Assembly (NCBI GenBank): GCA_024236215.1 | Contig: JACKKX010000003.1 | Span: forward strand, 1-64,000 | DNA length: 64,000 nt | Direction of reading: 5' to 3' | From: Novosphingobium sp. | GTDB lineage: Bacteria; Pseudomonadota; Alphaproteobacteria; Sphingomonadales; Sphingomonadaceae | In this document: positions 19,236-28,092 of the stretch, in pieces | Numbering within the stretch: position 1 is the stretch's first letter | How the letters are laid out: each line of letters begins with the position of its first letter | Made by a program: the position numbers and the translations under genes | The notes under the pieces: generated by a model | What the model saw: only the letters and a program-made list of their open reading frames with translations | What the model was told of the DNA's origin: nothing | Database searches by the model: none

Positions 19236-19261
19236 AGCCGGAGGGTCCATAGCGTGCGGCG
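19225..19261 (+). promoter_or_regulatory. Putative leaderless promoter of the MFS gene
   Basis: TAGCGT at 19250-19255 ends exactly 6 nt before the ATG at 19262. TTGGCG at 19225-19230 could serve as -35, but the 19-nt spacer is long. The same -10-to-ATG distance occurs before five other genes in this window. Confidence 0.4.
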
Positions 19262-20497
19262 ATGTCCGCCTCGCTGACTGCCCCTGGCCAGGTCCTCGCG
19301 CCCTTCCGCTATCCCGCGTTCCGGGCGATCTGGATCGCCAACCTGGTTTCCAACATCGGCTCGATGATCCAGTCGACCGGCGCGGCCTGGCTGATGACCG
19401 ACCTGTCGCGATCGCATCAGCTGGTGGCGCTGGTCCAGGCTTCGGTGACGATCCCGGTCCTGCTGCTGGGGGTGTTTGCCGGTGCGATCGCCGACAATTT
19501 TGACCGCCGCAAGGTGATGCTGGTCGCCCAGGCAGGCATGCTGGCGGCCTCCGCCCTGCTGGCATTGCTGACCTGGGCGGGCGCGATCGGGCCGCTGCAA
19601 TTGCTGGGGCTGACCTTTCTGGTGGGGGCCGGCACCGCGCTCAACGGGCCGGCCTGGCAGGCATCGGTGCGGATGCAGGTCGGGCCGGGCGATCTTTCCC
19701 AGGCGATCTCGATCAACACCATTGCCTTCAACCTGGCGCGCAGCGTCGGCCCGGCGCTGGGCGGCCTCTTGATCTCGCTGACCAGCCCGGCGCTGGCTTT
19801 TGCGCTTAACGCGCTGAGCTTTGTCGCGCTGATCGTGGTGCTGCTGCGCTGGCGGCCGGAGACGCCCCCGCCACGGCGCCAGCCGATGCTGGCATCGATC
19901 GGCGCCGGACTCGCCTTTTGCGCAAGCTCGCACCCGGTGCGCCGGGTACTGCTGCGCGGGCTGGTGTTCGGCTTTGGCGCCGCCGCGGTCCAGGCGCTAT
20001 TGCCGCTGGTGGTACGCGAACGGCTTGGGGGAAGCGAGGTTGACTTCGGACTGGTGCTCGGCGCTTTCGGGCTGGGTTCGATCGTCACCGCCTTGTGGGT
20101 GGCCCCGGCGCGGCGACGCTGGGGCAGCGAGGCGGTAGTTGGCGCCGCGACGCTGATCTTCGGACTCTCATCGCTGCCGCTGGCCTTTGCCCAGTCGCTT
20201 GATCTGGCCCTGGCCTGCACCTTTGTTGCGGGGGGAGGATGGGTCGCCACGCTAACCAGCCTCAACGTGGCGATGCAACTGCGCTCGCCCGAGGACATTC
20301 TCGGCCGCTGCCTTTCGATCTATCAGGCGGTGACCTTCGGCGGCATGGCGCTGGGTGCCTGGTGCGGCGGGCTGGTTTCGGACCTGGCCGGACTGCCTGC
20401 TGCAATCCTTGGCGCCACGGCGCTTTTGCTGCTGTCCCTGCCCTTGCTGCGCCGCTTTGCGCCGATGCCCCGACGCGACGAGGGCCGCCTGTCCTGA
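19262..20497 (+). CDS. MFS transporter (MFS_3/EntS-like exporter)
   Basis: 411 residues with about 12 hydrophobic segments, the normal size for a major facilitator. The N-terminus FRYPAFRAIWIANLVSNIG, the loop-2 motif ADNFDRRKVML and the WQASVRMQVGPGDLSQAISIN region match the MFS_3 group of drug or siderophore exporters. It should sit in the inner membrane and export a small molecule by proton antiport. The substrate is unknown. It begins 26 nt after mmcB, in the same direction, but has its own promoter-like element. Confidence 0.85.
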   Translation: MSASLTAPGQVLAPFRYPAFRAIWIANLVSNIGSMIQSTGAAWLMTDLSRSHQLVALVQASVTIPVLLLGVFAGAIADNFDRRKVMLVAQAGMLAASALLALLTWAGAIGPLQLLGLTFLVGAGTALNGPAWQASVRMQVGPGDLSQAISINTIAFNLARSVGPALGGLLISLTSPALAFALNALSFVALIVVLLRWRPETPPPRRQPMLASIGAGLAFCASSHPVRRVLLRGLVFGFGAAAVQALLPLVVRERLGGSEVDFGLVLGAFGLGSIVTALWVAPARRRWGSEAVVGAATLIFGLSSLPLAFAQSLDLALACTFVAGGGWVATLTSLNVAMQLRSPEDILGRCLSIYQAVTFGGMALGAWCGGLVSDLAGLPAAILGATALLLLSLPLLRRFAPMPRRDEGRLS

Positions 20498-20554
20498 GCC
20501 CGTCGGGGCCGTCTTGACGTCACACCGGCAAGGTCATGCGAATTCCGGCGCAAC

Positions 20555-20573
20555 TTAACAGTTAATTTACCAT
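20555..20573. promoter_or_regulatory. Possible CtrA-type site before the PAS-like gene
   Basis: TTAA-N7-TTTACCAT lies at 20555-20573, one base from the CtrA consensus TTAA-N7-TTAACC. It sits about 45 nt upstream of the ATG at 20619 in an AT-rich patch inside otherwise GC-rich DNA. CtrA is the alphaproteobacterial cell-cycle regulator. Assignment from one imperfect site is tentative. Confidence 0.3.
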
Positions 20574-20618
20574 GTTGCGCCAAAACCACTTGTGACAGGG
20601 ACTTGGTGGGGTAGCCAC

Positions 20619-22058
20619 ATGGATACGTTGCGCGGAAATTTCAGCGATCACGCCGGTTACGGCGAGGATTTGCCCGATTACGAACTGAGCGAGGACGAGG
20701 CGGTTCGCGAAGCGCCTCCCGGCCCGGTCGGACAGGACGAGCGGCGCATGCAGGTGCGCGCCTACAACCATTGGGCCAGCCTGCTCGACGGGCGCGTGTT
20801 CCCCTCGATCGAGGATCTCGAACCCGATGCGCTGCCCGATTTCGGCCCCTACAGCGTGCTGCTCGATTTCTCGCAGGGGATCGAGAACCCTTCGATCCAG
20901 TTCCTTGGCGACAAGCTGGCCGAGGAATGCGGCGCCGAAAGCGCGATCGAATCGCTCTCCGATGTGCCCAGCCGCTCGCTGCTTTCGCGCATTACCGACC
21001 ATTACATGCAAATTCTCGCCAACCAGGCGCCGATCGGCTTCGAGGCCGAATTCGTCAACCAGCGCGAGAAGACCATTCTCTATCGCGGCATCCTGCTGCC
21101 GTTTTCAAGCGACGATGACACGATCGACTTCATCTATGGTGTGATCAACTGGAAGGAACTGGCCGACCAGAAGACCACCGACGCGCTGCTGCTCGAAATC
21201 GACCAGGCGCTCGAAACTGCCCCGGCGGGCGATCCGCGGCGCGAAGACGAGATGACCGACTGGGCGGACGGTCCGGCCGAGATCCACGACGCGGATGACG
21301 ACGTCCTCGAACTGGGCGATCTGGCCGAACCGGCGCAGAGCGACTTCGATCTGCCGACCCCCAGCTTTGGCGGCTTCGCCGCCCCCGAGGCCGAGGAAGA
21401 ATTCGTTGCCGAAGTGCAATTGCCCGACAGTTATGGGGGGATCGATGCCGAGGCGATGGGCCTTGCCGACTGGCTGGCCGCCGCCCGCGAGATGGCGGAA
21501 GCGGCCCGGGGCTCCGAAGACCGTACCCGCCAGGCGCTCTATGCGGCGATCGGCCGGGCCTACGATTTCTCGCTCGCGGCCGCCGAGGCGCCCGAGGAAT
21601 TCGCCGAACTGGTGAACGATGCCGGGCTGACTGTGCAGGACCGCGCACCGATGACCCCGGTGGTCAAGCTGGTGTTCGGCGCCGAATACGACAAGACCCG
21701 CCTGACCGAATATGCCACCGCGCTTGGCCATGCCCAGCGCATCGGCCTCGCCCGCGGCGAGCTTGCCCGCTATCTTGGCGCGGCCCCCGGCGGTCTCAAG
21801 GGCATTGTCAGCGAAGAGCGCCGCCACAAGCGTGGCGATGGGCCGGAAGCCGTGGCTCCGCGCGATACCCCGCGCGAAGCACTGGCTCGCAAGCTGCGCA
21901 AGCTCGAATGTTTCCCGATGGACGCGGTCCCGGCCGAAGGCGCGGAATTCTCGCTACTGGTAGCCCGGCGCCTGCCCAATGGCGAAGTGGTTCTGCTCGG
22001 CGAGGTTGCCGATGACGTGCCGCTGCTCGAGCGCGCCGCGCGCCGTCTGCTCGGCTGA
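20619..22058 (+). CDS. PAS-like domain protein, cytoplasmic, unknown role
   Basis: 479 residues. The ATG at 20619 is preferred over a GTG at 20592 because GGTGGGG lies just before it. Residues about 40-180 (YNHWASLLDGRVFPSIEDL... LLDFSQGIENPSIQFLGDKLA... ILYRGILLPFSSDDDTIDFIYG) look like a PAS domain of the PAS_5 type. After an acidic linker, a C-terminal region (about 270-479) is helical and ends in a basic/hydrophobic block (FSLLVARRLPNGEVVLLGEVADD). There is no kinase or output domain. It may be a signalling scaffold. Strong codon bias matches the neighbours, and a strong terminator follows. Confidence 0.65.
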   Translation: MDTLRGNFSDHAGYGEDLPDYELSEDEAVREAPPGPVGQDERRMQVRAYNHWASLLDGRVFPSIEDLEPDALPDFGPYSVLLDFSQGIENPSIQFLGDKLAEECGAESAIESLSDVPSRSLLSRITDHYMQILANQAPIGFEAEFVNQREKTILYRGILLPFSSDDDTIDFIYGVINWKELADQKTTDALLLEIDQALETAPAGDPRREDEMTDWADGPAEIHDADDDVLELGDLAEPAQSDFDLPTPSFGGFAAPEAEEEFVAEVQLPDSYGGIDAEAMGLADWLAAAREMAEAARGSEDRTRQALYAAIGRAYDFSLAAAEAPEEFAELVNDAGLTVQDRAPMTPVVKLVFGAEYDKTRLTEYATALGHAQRIGLARGELARYLGAAPGGLKGIVSEERRHKRGDGPEAVAPRDTPREALARKLRKLECFPMDAVPAEGAEFSLLVARRLPNGEVVLLGEVADDVPLLERAARRLLG

Positions 22059-22084
22059 TCCCGAAATCCTTTACAGCGGGGGGC

Positions 22085-22122
22085 GGGGCGCCATTGCTTC
22101 GGCAGTGGCGCCCCTTCTCTTT
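22085..22122 (+). terminator. Strong rho-independent terminator with UUCG loop
   Basis: Arms GGGGCGCCATTGC and GCAGTGGCGCCCC pair over 13 bp with one G-U, closed by a TTCG tetraloop, then followed by TTCTCTTT. It ends the PAS-like gene's transcript only 19 nt before the next ATG. Confidence 0.85.
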
Positions 22123-22128
22123 GCCCGC

Positions 22129-22140
22129 TAGGCTGGTGCC
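22129..22140 (+). promoter_or_regulatory. -10-like element of the alpha/beta hydrolase gene
   Basis: TAGGCT at 22129-22134 lies 6 nt before the ATG at 22141, the same arrangement as at mmcB. Because a terminator ends at 22122, transcription of the hydrolase must start in this short gap or read through. No clear -35 is visible; its position would overlap the terminator stem. Confidence 0.4.
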
Positions 22141-23091
22141 ATGGCGCGCGGCAAGGCAGCAAGACGGATGGGCTGGACAATCGCGATTCTGGCGCTGCTT
22201 GGCGCGGCCCTGTTCGGGGCCTGGCGCTATGCGCTCGAAAACAACGCCGTGGCGCTGCTCGATGGGGCCGATCGGCTGATCGGCGGCACCGCAGGTGCCC
22301 GCGTTGCGCTGGCCGATGGTTCCTATGGCCCCATTCCCGCCCAAAAGATCGCGGTGATGGTGCCCGATCCGCCGTTTGCCGCCCCGCGCCCGGTGATCGT
22401 GTTCATCCATGGCGGCGGCTGGCACAGCGGCGCGCCAGGTGACTACCGGTTTATCGGTCGCACCTTCGCGCGGCAGGGCTATGTCGTTGTGCTGGTGGGC
22501 TACCGAAAGGTGCCCGAAGGAGCCTGGCCGCACATGCTGGAGGACAGCGCGCGGGCGGTCGCCTGGGTTCGCGATCATGTGGCGGACTATGGCGGCGACC
22601 CCGCCCGGGTGTTCCTGATGGGACATTCGGCGGGAGCCTACAACGCCGCCATGCTGACGCTCGAGCGGCAGTGGCTGGGCCGCGAAGGCGTGCCGGAAGG
22701 GTTCGTAAAGGGCACGATCGGGCTATCCGGACCCTACGATTTCTACCCCTTTACTTCGGATTCGGCGTGCGCCGCCTTCGGCCATGTCGCCGATCCTGCG
22801 CTGACCCAGCCGATCCGTTACGTGCGCGGCGACGCACCGCCGATGCTACTCTTGACCGGCGACGCAGATACCACGGTCAAGCCGCGCAACAGCCGCGCCC
22901 TCGCCATGGCCTTGAGCAACGCCGGGCTGCCAACCGAACCGCTGGTGCTCGCCGGGGTCGACCATGCCGGAACGGTGATGAAGCTTGCACATCCCTTTCT
23001 GCGTGACCGGCGTGTGATCGATCCGATCCTTGCCTTTCTGGCCGCGCGCGGCGCCCCGCCTTCAGCGCCGGTTCAGGCGCAGGCGCGCTAG
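22141..23091 (+). CDS. Alpha/beta hydrolase (HSL/BD-FAE-type esterase)
   Basis: 316 residues. An N-terminal hydrophobic segment (ILALLGAALFGAWRYAL) suggests a membrane anchor or uncleaved signal. The oxyanion motif HGGGW is followed by the nucleophile elbow GHSAGA, then TGDADTTV (Asp) and DHAGTV (His), giving a complete Ser-Asp-His triad of the hormone-sensitive-lipase/BD-FAE esterase group. The substrate is probably a small ester, not identifiable here. The M48 protease gene starts 10 nt downstream, so the two may be co-transcribed. Confidence 0.85.
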   Translation: MARGKAARRMGWTIAILALLGAALFGAWRYALENNAVALLDGADRLIGGTAGARVALADGSYGPIPAQKIAVMVPDPPFAAPRPVIVFIHGGGWHSGAPGDYRFIGRTFARQGYVVVLVGYRKVPEGAWPHMLEDSARAVAWVRDHVADYGGDPARVFLMGHSAGAYNAAMLTLERQWLGREGVPEGFVKGTIGLSGPYDFYPFTSDSACAAFGHVADPALTQPIRYVRGDAPPMLLLTGDADTTVKPRNSRALAMALSNAGLPTEPLVLAGVDHAGTVMKLAHPFLRDRRVIDPILAFLAARGAPPSAPVQAQAR

Positions 23092-23101
23092 GAGCCAAGC
23101 C

Positions 23102-24472
23102 ATGCGCAAACCCGGTTTTCTTCGCCTGATCGCCCGGCTGCTGGCGATGCTCGCCGCTCTGGGTATCGCCGTCCAGCCGGCCATGGCGCAATCGGTGCTG
23201 CGCGACACGGAAACCGAGATCCTGCTGCGCGAAATGGCCGCCCCGCTGGTGGCAGCGGCTGGGCTCGATCCGCGCAATGTTGATATCGTCCTGATCAACG
23301 ATCCCAGCGTCAACGCCTTCGTTGCCGGCGGTCAGGCGGTCTACATCCATTCCGGGCTGATCGACATGGCCACCAGCGCCAACGAGGTGCAAGGCGTGAT
23401 CGCGCACGAACTGGGCCACATCACCGGCGGCCATGCGATCAACGACGGCGGCGGCAAGGCGGCGACCGGGATCACCCTGCTTTCGCTTTTGCTCGGCGCG
23501 GCGGCGGCGGCAGCGGGATCAGGCGATGCGGCAATGGGCGTTCTGATGGCCGGCCAACAGGCAGCCTTGGGCAAGTATCTGGCCTTTTCGCGCACCCAGG
23601 AATCGAGCGCCGATGCCGCCGGTGCAACCTATCTATCCAAGGCGGGAATCTCGGGGCGCGGCTCGATCGCGTTCTTCCTCAAGCTCCAGAACCTGCAATA
23701 CCGCCACGGCTTCAGCCGCAACTACGACAGCGAGTTCTATTCGACCCACCCGATGACCGCCGACCGGATTACGACCCTGGAAGACAGCTACAAACAGGAT
23801 CCGGCCTGGGACAAGCCCAGCGATGCGGCTCTGGAGGCCCGTTTCACCCGGGTAAAGGCCAAGTTGTTCGGCTACCTCGCCGAGCCCGCGCTGACCCTGC
23901 AGACCTATCCGATGAGCGACCAGAGCATTCCCGCGCACTATGCCCGGGCCTATGCCTTCCACAAGCAGGCGTTCCTCGACAAGGCGCTGGCCGAAACCGG
24001 CGCCCTGCTCGCCCAGTCGCCGAACGACCCCTATTTCCTCGAGCTCGAGGGCCAGATCCTGCATGAGGCGGGCCGCCCGGCCGATGCGCTGGCCTCGCTC
24101 AGGCGGGCGACCCAGCTGACCAACAACTCACCGCTGATCGCAACCCTGTTCGGCCATGCGCTGATCGCCACCGAGGATCCGGCCAATCTGGCCGAGGCCG
24201 AGCGCGTGCTCAAGGCTTCGGTCGCGCGCGATCGCGACAATCCGACCGCCTGGTACCTTTTGGGCGTGGTCTATGGCGGCAAGGGCGATATGGCGCGGGC
24301 CCGGCTGGCGAGCGCGGAACAGCAGGCGCTGCAATGGAATTTCCCGGCCGCGCTGCAAAGCGCCGAGGCGGCGGAGGCCACGCTTCCCGAAGGCTCTGCG
24401 GACTGGTTGCGGGCCCAGGACATCGCCTTTCAGGCACGGGCGATGATTGAACGGACGAAGAAACGACGCTAG
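23102..24472 (+). CDS. Periplasmic M48 family metalloprotease with TPR region (BepA-like)
   Basis: 456 residues. The ATG at 23102 (GGAG 6 nt before) gives a clean signal peptide ending in AMAQ, so the longer frame start at 23030 is rejected. Zinc-binding HELGH is at residues 102-106, with the third ligand in ESSADAAG downstream, as in M48 peptidases. The C-terminal half (from about 290) consists of TPR-like helix pairs. This architecture matches BepA/YfgC, a periplasmic protease-chaperone for outer-membrane proteins such as LptD, so quality control of barrels is the likely job. It starts 10 nt after the esterase and is followed 11 nt later by a DsbA-like gene, which also suits envelope protein folding. 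Confidence 0.9.
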   Translation: MRKPGFLRLIARLLAMLAALGIAVQPAMAQSVLRDTETEILLREMAAPLVAAAGLDPRNVDIVLINDPSVNAFVAGGQAVYIHSGLIDMATSANEVQGVIAHELGHITGGHAINDGGGKAATGITLLSLLLGAAAAAAGSGDAAMGVLMAGQQAALGKYLAFSRTQESSADAAGATYLSKAGISGRGSIAFFLKLQNLQYRHGFSRNYDSEFYSTHPMTADRITTLEDSYKQDPAWDKPSDAALEARFTRVKAKLFGYLAEPALTLQTYPMSDQSIPAHYARAYAFHKQAFLDKALAETGALLAQSPNDPYFLELEGQILHEAGRPADALASLRRATQLTNNSPLIATLFGHALIATEDPANLAEAERVLKASVARDRDNPTAWYLLGVVYGGKGDMARARLASAEQQALQWNFPAALQSAEAAEATLPEGSADWLRAQDIAFQARAMIERTKKRR

Positions 24473-24483
24473 GCGCCGCAGCG

Positions 24484-25215
24484 ATGACCCAATCACCGAA
24501 GAAATCGTCGCTGGCGCTGACCCTGGGCGGAATTGCCCTGATGCTCGCGGGCGCAGTGGCAGGCTGGCAATTCGAACGGATGCGCGGCGCCGGGGGCGAT
24601 ATCGGCCCCAAGGTGCGCGAATACCTGCTCGAAAACCCCGAAGTTCTGCCCGAAGCAATGGAGCGCCTGCGCCAGAAGGAAACCGGCAAGCAGCTGGCGG
24701 CGGTGGGAGACAAGCTCTTCGTGGAGTTTCCCGGTGCGGTGCTGGGCAACCCGCAGGGCAAGGTAACCCTGGTCGAATTCACCGATTTCGCCTGCACCTT
24801 TTGCCGTGCAAGCGTGGGCGAGGTTGAGGCGCTGATCCGCGACAACCCCGATCTCAAGGTCGTGGTGCGCGAATTGCCGATTCTGTCGCCCAAGAGCGCC
24901 GATGCCGCGCGCTGGGCACTGGCCGCCGCAGAACAGGGCAAGTATCCAGATTTTCACAAGGCCATGTTCGCCGCCGGCAAGCCCGACGACGCGACGATCG
25001 AGGCCGCCGCACGGGTGGCGGGGCTCGATCTTGACCGCGCGCGGCGCTTCATCGCCAATCCCAGGGTCGATGGCGAGCTGCGCGCCAATGTCGGCCTTGC
25101 CCAGCAGCTCGGTTTCGATGGCACTCCGGCCTGGGTCGTGGGCGATCAGGCTCTGTCCGGCGCCGTCGGGCGCGAGGCGCTGGCCAAGGCAATCGCCAAG
25201 GCGCGCGAATCCTAG
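24484..25215 (+). CDS. DsbA-family thiol:disulfide oxidoreductase
   Basis: 243 residues. One N-terminal hydrophobic segment (SLALTLGGIALMLAGAVAGW) anchors or exports it. The thioredoxin-like domain has the redox site C-T-F-C at residues 104-107 in VEFTDFACTFC, a DsbA-like helical insert (AAEQGKYPDFHKAMF), and the cis-Pro loop FDGTPAWVVGD. It should catalyse disulfide exchange in the periplasm. Family members of this shape include DsbA and the ScsC/BdbD group; I cannot tell whether it is the main oxidase. It lies 11 nt after the M48 protease gene. Confidence 0.88.
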   Translation: MTQSPKKSSLALTLGGIALMLAGAVAGWQFERMRGAGGDIGPKVREYLLENPEVLPEAMERLRQKETGKQLAAVGDKLFVEFPGAVLGNPQGKVTLVEFTDFACTFCRASVGEVEALIRDNPDLKVVVRELPILSPKSADAARWALAAAEQGKYPDFHKAMFAAGKPDDATIEAAARVAGLDLDRARRFIANPRVDGELRANVGLAQQLGFDGTPAWVVGDQALSGAVGREALAKAIAKARES

Positions 25216-25218
25216 GAT

Positions 25219-25253
25219 TTCGCAGCGTCGCGCTTTTCTGCTAGGTTCCAGTC
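25219..25253 (+). promoter_or_regulatory. Putative leaderless promoter of the LytS-like kinase gene
   Basis: TTCGCA (25219-25224), 17-nt spacer, TAGGTT (25242-25247), then exactly 6 nt to the ATG. No ribosome binding site is present between -10 and ATG, so the transcript is probably leaderless. Confidence 0.45.
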
Positions 25254-26414
25254 ATGGCCGTGCTGCCCTTTCGTCCGACCCCGTTCTTCGCCAACAAGAA
25301 CCGCGCGTTCTGGCGGCTTCAGGCCTTGGGCTGGGGCGGGGCCTTGCTGCTTCGCGCGATGTCGGGGCTGGCCAACGGGCTGCCGCTTTCGTTCTTGGTG
25401 CTGGTGCTGCTGGCAACGATCACGGGTTTTTCGATCACGCTGATCCTGGCGGTGATCTATCGCCAGCTGATTGCCCGGCGCCCGATCATCACCTGGGGCG
25501 TCACAGCCGTGGTGCTGCCCTTCGCGGTGGCACTGTATGCCTTCGTCGATGCCTGGGTAAACGGGCTCTACGCGGGCGATGCCAGCGCTGGTTTCGCCCA
25601 GCGCTTCATCGGGCTGTTCTATCTTGATCTGACCCTGCTGGGGGCCTGGTCGGCGCTCTATTATGCGATCAACTTCTTCCTCCAGATCGAGGAGCAGAAC
25701 GATCAGCTGATGCGGCTGGAAAGCCAGGCCACCCAGGCCCAGCTCGCGATGCTGCGCTATCAGCTCAACCCGCACTTTCTGTTCAATACCCTCAACTCCA
25801 TCTCCACTCTGGTGCTGCTCAAGCAGACCGAACCGGCCAATGCCATGCTCAGTCGGCTGTCCTCGTTCCTGCGCTACACCCTGGTCAACGAGCCGACCGG
25901 CCGCGTGACCGTGGCCCAGGAGATCGAGACGCTCAAACTCTACCTCGATATCGAACGGATGCGCTTCGAGGAGCGGCTGCGCACCGCGTTCCGGATCGAT
26001 CCCGCCACCGAACAGGCGCTGCTGCCCTCGCTGCTGCTCCAGCCGCTGGTCGAAAACGCGATCAAATATGCGGTCAGCCCGCAAGAGGCCGGGGCCGAGA
26101 TCACCATCGCCGCGCAGCTCGTCGGCCCCAACCTTCGCATCACCGTCTCCGATACCGGGCCGGGATTGCAAACCGCCTCGGCCAGCAACAGACTGAGCGG
26201 CGTGACCTTCGATGGCGGTGAACAGGTTTCGACGGGCGTCGGCCTCGCGAATATCCGCGACCGGCTGGCCCAGGCCTATGGCGAAAACCACCGCTTCGAG
26301 ACGATGGACCCCCCCGAGGGCGGGTTCGCCGTGCTGATCGAACTGCCTTTCGAGCGCCGCGAAGCGGTGCCCTTCCCCACTCCTGCCGAGCGGCGCCCCG
26401 CGCTGGCCGGCTGA
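25254..26414 (+). CDS. LytS/YehU-type sensor histidine kinase
   Basis: 386 residues. Four hydrophobic segments lie in the first about 140 residues (for example LSFLVLVLLATITGFSITLI and LDLTLLGAWSALYYAINFF). A short coiled coil (IEEQNDQLMRLESQATQ) leads to the His_kinase domain with phospho-acceptor His in LNPHFLFNTLNSIS. The ATP-binding domain follows, with N-box LVENAIKYAV and G-boxes SDTGPG and GVGLANI. The architecture is that of LytS-family membrane sensors, which pair with LytTR regulators, and such a regulator gene follows 15 nt downstream. The signal is unknown. Confidence 0.92.
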   Translation: MAVLPFRPTPFFANKNRAFWRLQALGWGGALLLRAMSGLANGLPLSFLVLVLLATITGFSITLILAVIYRQLIARRPIITWGVTAVVLPFAVALYAFVDAWVNGLYAGDASAGFAQRFIGLFYLDLTLLGAWSALYYAINFFLQIEEQNDQLMRLESQATQAQLAMLRYQLNPHFLFNTLNSISTLVLLKQTEPANAMLSRLSSFLRYTLVNEPTGRVTVAQEIETLKLYLDIERMRFEERLRTAFRIDPATEQALLPSLLLQPLVENAIKYAVSPQEAGAEITIAAQLVGPNLRITVSDTGPGLQTASASNRLSGVTFDGGEQVSTGVGLANIRDRLAQAYGENHRFETMDPPEGGFAVLIELPFERREAVPFPTPAERRPALAG

Positions 26415-26429
26415 CCGAGAGAGCTGCCC

Positions 26430-27224
26430 ATGTCCATCCGAACGATCATCGTCGACGACGAAAAGCTCGCCATCCAGGGTCTGCAGCTGCGGCTTGAGCG
26501 GTTTCCCGATGTCGAGGTAATCGATACCTGCGCCAATGGGCGCGAGGCGATCCGCAAGATCAAGACCGAAAAGCCCGATCTGGTGTTCCTCGATATTCAG
26601 ATGCCCGGCTTTGACGGCTTTTCGGTGGTCAAGGGGATCATGGAGATCGAGCCGCCGCTGATCGTCTTCGTCACCGCCTATCAGGAGCACGCCGTGCGTG
26701 CATTCGAGGCCAATGCAGTCAACTACCTGATGAAGCCGGTCGACGACGACAAGCTGGCCGACACGATGGAGCGGGTGCGCACCCGCCTGGCCGAAAAGCA
26801 CGCCGCCGAAGAGGCCGAAAAGCTCAAGCACGTGCTGGCCGAGGTGGCCCCCGACGCGATCGAGGCCATGCCCGACGAAGGCGAGGCGACCGGGCGCTAC
26901 GAAAAGCTCATCAACATCAAGGATCGCGGGCAGATCTTCCGGGTCGATGTCGATTCGATCGAACGGATCGAGGCGGCAGGCGATTACATGTGCATCTACA
27001 CCGCCGACAACAGCCTGATCCTGCGCGAAACGATGAAGGATCTGGAAAGACGGCTCGATCCGCGGGTGTTCCAGCGGGTGCACCGCAGCTGGATCGTCAA
27101 TCTCAACCAGGTCCGCCAGGTCAAGCCGCACACCAACGGGGAATGCTTCCTGGTGCTGGAAAGCGGCGCCGACGTGAAGGTCAGCCGCTCGTACCGCGAC
27201 GTCGTTGCGCGCTTTGTGCACTGA
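26430..27224 (+). CDS. LytTR-family response regulator
   Basis: 264 residues. The receiver domain is at residues 1-120, with acidic pair DD at 9-10, phospho-acceptor Asp55 in LVFLDIQMPG, Thr in FVTAYQ and Lys in NYLMKPVDDDK. After an acidic linker, a LytTR DNA-binding domain (about 150-260) is recognised by INIKDRGQIFRVDVDSIERI, AAGDYMCIY, RVHRSWIVNL and VKVSRSYRD. It should be phosphorylated by the kinase encoded just upstream. Target genes cannot be told from sequence. Confidence 0.93.
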   Translation: MSIRTIIVDDEKLAIQGLQLRLERFPDVEVIDTCANGREAIRKIKTEKPDLVFLDIQMPGFDGFSVVKGIMEIEPPLIVFVTAYQEHAVRAFEANAVNYLMKPVDDDKLADTMERVRTRLAEKHAAEEAEKLKHVLAEVAPDAIEAMPDEGEATGRYEKLINIKDRGQIFRVDVDSIERIEAAGDYMCIYTADNSLILRETMKDLERRLDPRVFQRVHRSWIVNLNQVRQVKPHTNGECFLVLESGADVKVSRSYRDVVARFVH

Positions 27225-27231
27225 GGTGGCA

Positions 27232-28092
27232 ATGGCGGATTGGGGAATCGAGGGATTCGACCTCGCGCGGTTCGTGCGCGCCACGCTCGATGAGGATCTG
27301 GGCGCCGGGCTGCCCGGCGGCGGACACGATGTCACCAGCGAAAGCGTGATTCCCGCCGACGCGCGCTTTTCCGGGGCGATGGACACCCGCGACGCGATCG
27401 TGGTGGCCGGACTGCCGATTGCCGAAGCCTTCTTCCGCGCGCTCGACCCCGCGATGGAGATCGAGGTGCTGGCCGAGGAAGGGGCAAGGGTGCCCGCAGG
27501 GACCGACCTGATGCGGCTGACGGGCAACGCCCGGGCCATGCTCACCGCCGAACGCTCGGCGCTCAACACCGTGCAGCATCTTTCCGGCATCGCCACGATG
27601 ACCCGCGCCTATGTCGATGCAATGCAGGGCCGGGCCATCCTGCTCGACACCCGCAAGACCATCCCGGGGCTGCGCCACCTTGAGAAATACGCCACGCGCA
27701 TGGGCGGCGCGCAGAACCACCGCATGGGGCTGTGGGATGCGGCGATGATCAAGGACAACCACGTGCTGGTGGCCGGGGATGTCGGCGAAGCCGTGCGCCG
27801 CGCCCGCGATGCCGGGGTGAAAAGCATCATCTGCGAGGTGGACCGGATCGGGCAGATCGAACCCGCACTGGCAGCGGGCGCCAGCCACCTGCTGCTTGAC
27901 AATATGGACGTGCCGACCTTGCGAGAAGCCGTAGCGCTGGTCGGCGGACGGGTTCCAACCGAGGCTTCGGGGGGTGTGCGATTGGATACGATCGGCGCGA
28001 TTGCCGCGACGGGAGTTACCTATGTCTCGGTCGGCCGCCTCACCCAGAGCGCGCCCGCCGCAGACATCGGACTGGATTTCACCCCGCTATGA
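27232..28092 (+). CDS. nadC: Nicotinate-nucleotide pyrophosphorylase (carboxylating)
   Basis: 286 residues, the usual size. It converts quinolinate and PRPP to nicotinate mononucleotide, CO2 and PPi in NAD synthesis. Family marks are the N-terminal LDEDLGAG...DVTSE, the ERSALNTVQHLSGIAT block, LLDTRKTIPGLRHLEKYA, GGAQNHRMGLWDAAMIKDNH with catalytic and binding Lys/His residues, and the C-terminal EASGGV and GVTYVSVG loops. The ATG at 27232 is preferred because GAGGTGG precedes it, overlapping the stop of the regulator gene 7 nt upstream. The next gene overlaps it by 4 nt (ATGA). Confidence 0.97.
   Translation: MADWGIEGFDLARFVRATLDEDLGAGLPGGGHDVTSESVIPADARFSGAMDTRDAIVVAGLPIAEAFFRALDPAMEIEVLAEEGARVPAGTDLMRLTGNARAMLTAERSALNTVQHLSGIATMTRAYVDAMQGRAILLDTRKTIPGLRHLEKYATRMGGAQNHRMGLWDAAMIKDNHVLVAGDVGEAVRRARDAGVKSIICEVDRIGQIEPALAAGASHLLLDNMDVPTLREAVALVGGRVPTEASGGVRLDTIGAIAATGVTYVSVGRLTQSAPAADIGLDFTPL

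Noticed and set aside
25212-27596. Minus-strand frame of about 794 codons opposite the LytS/LytTR genes
   Set aside because: High-GC shadow frame. The plus strand has all catalytic motifs of the kinase and regulator.
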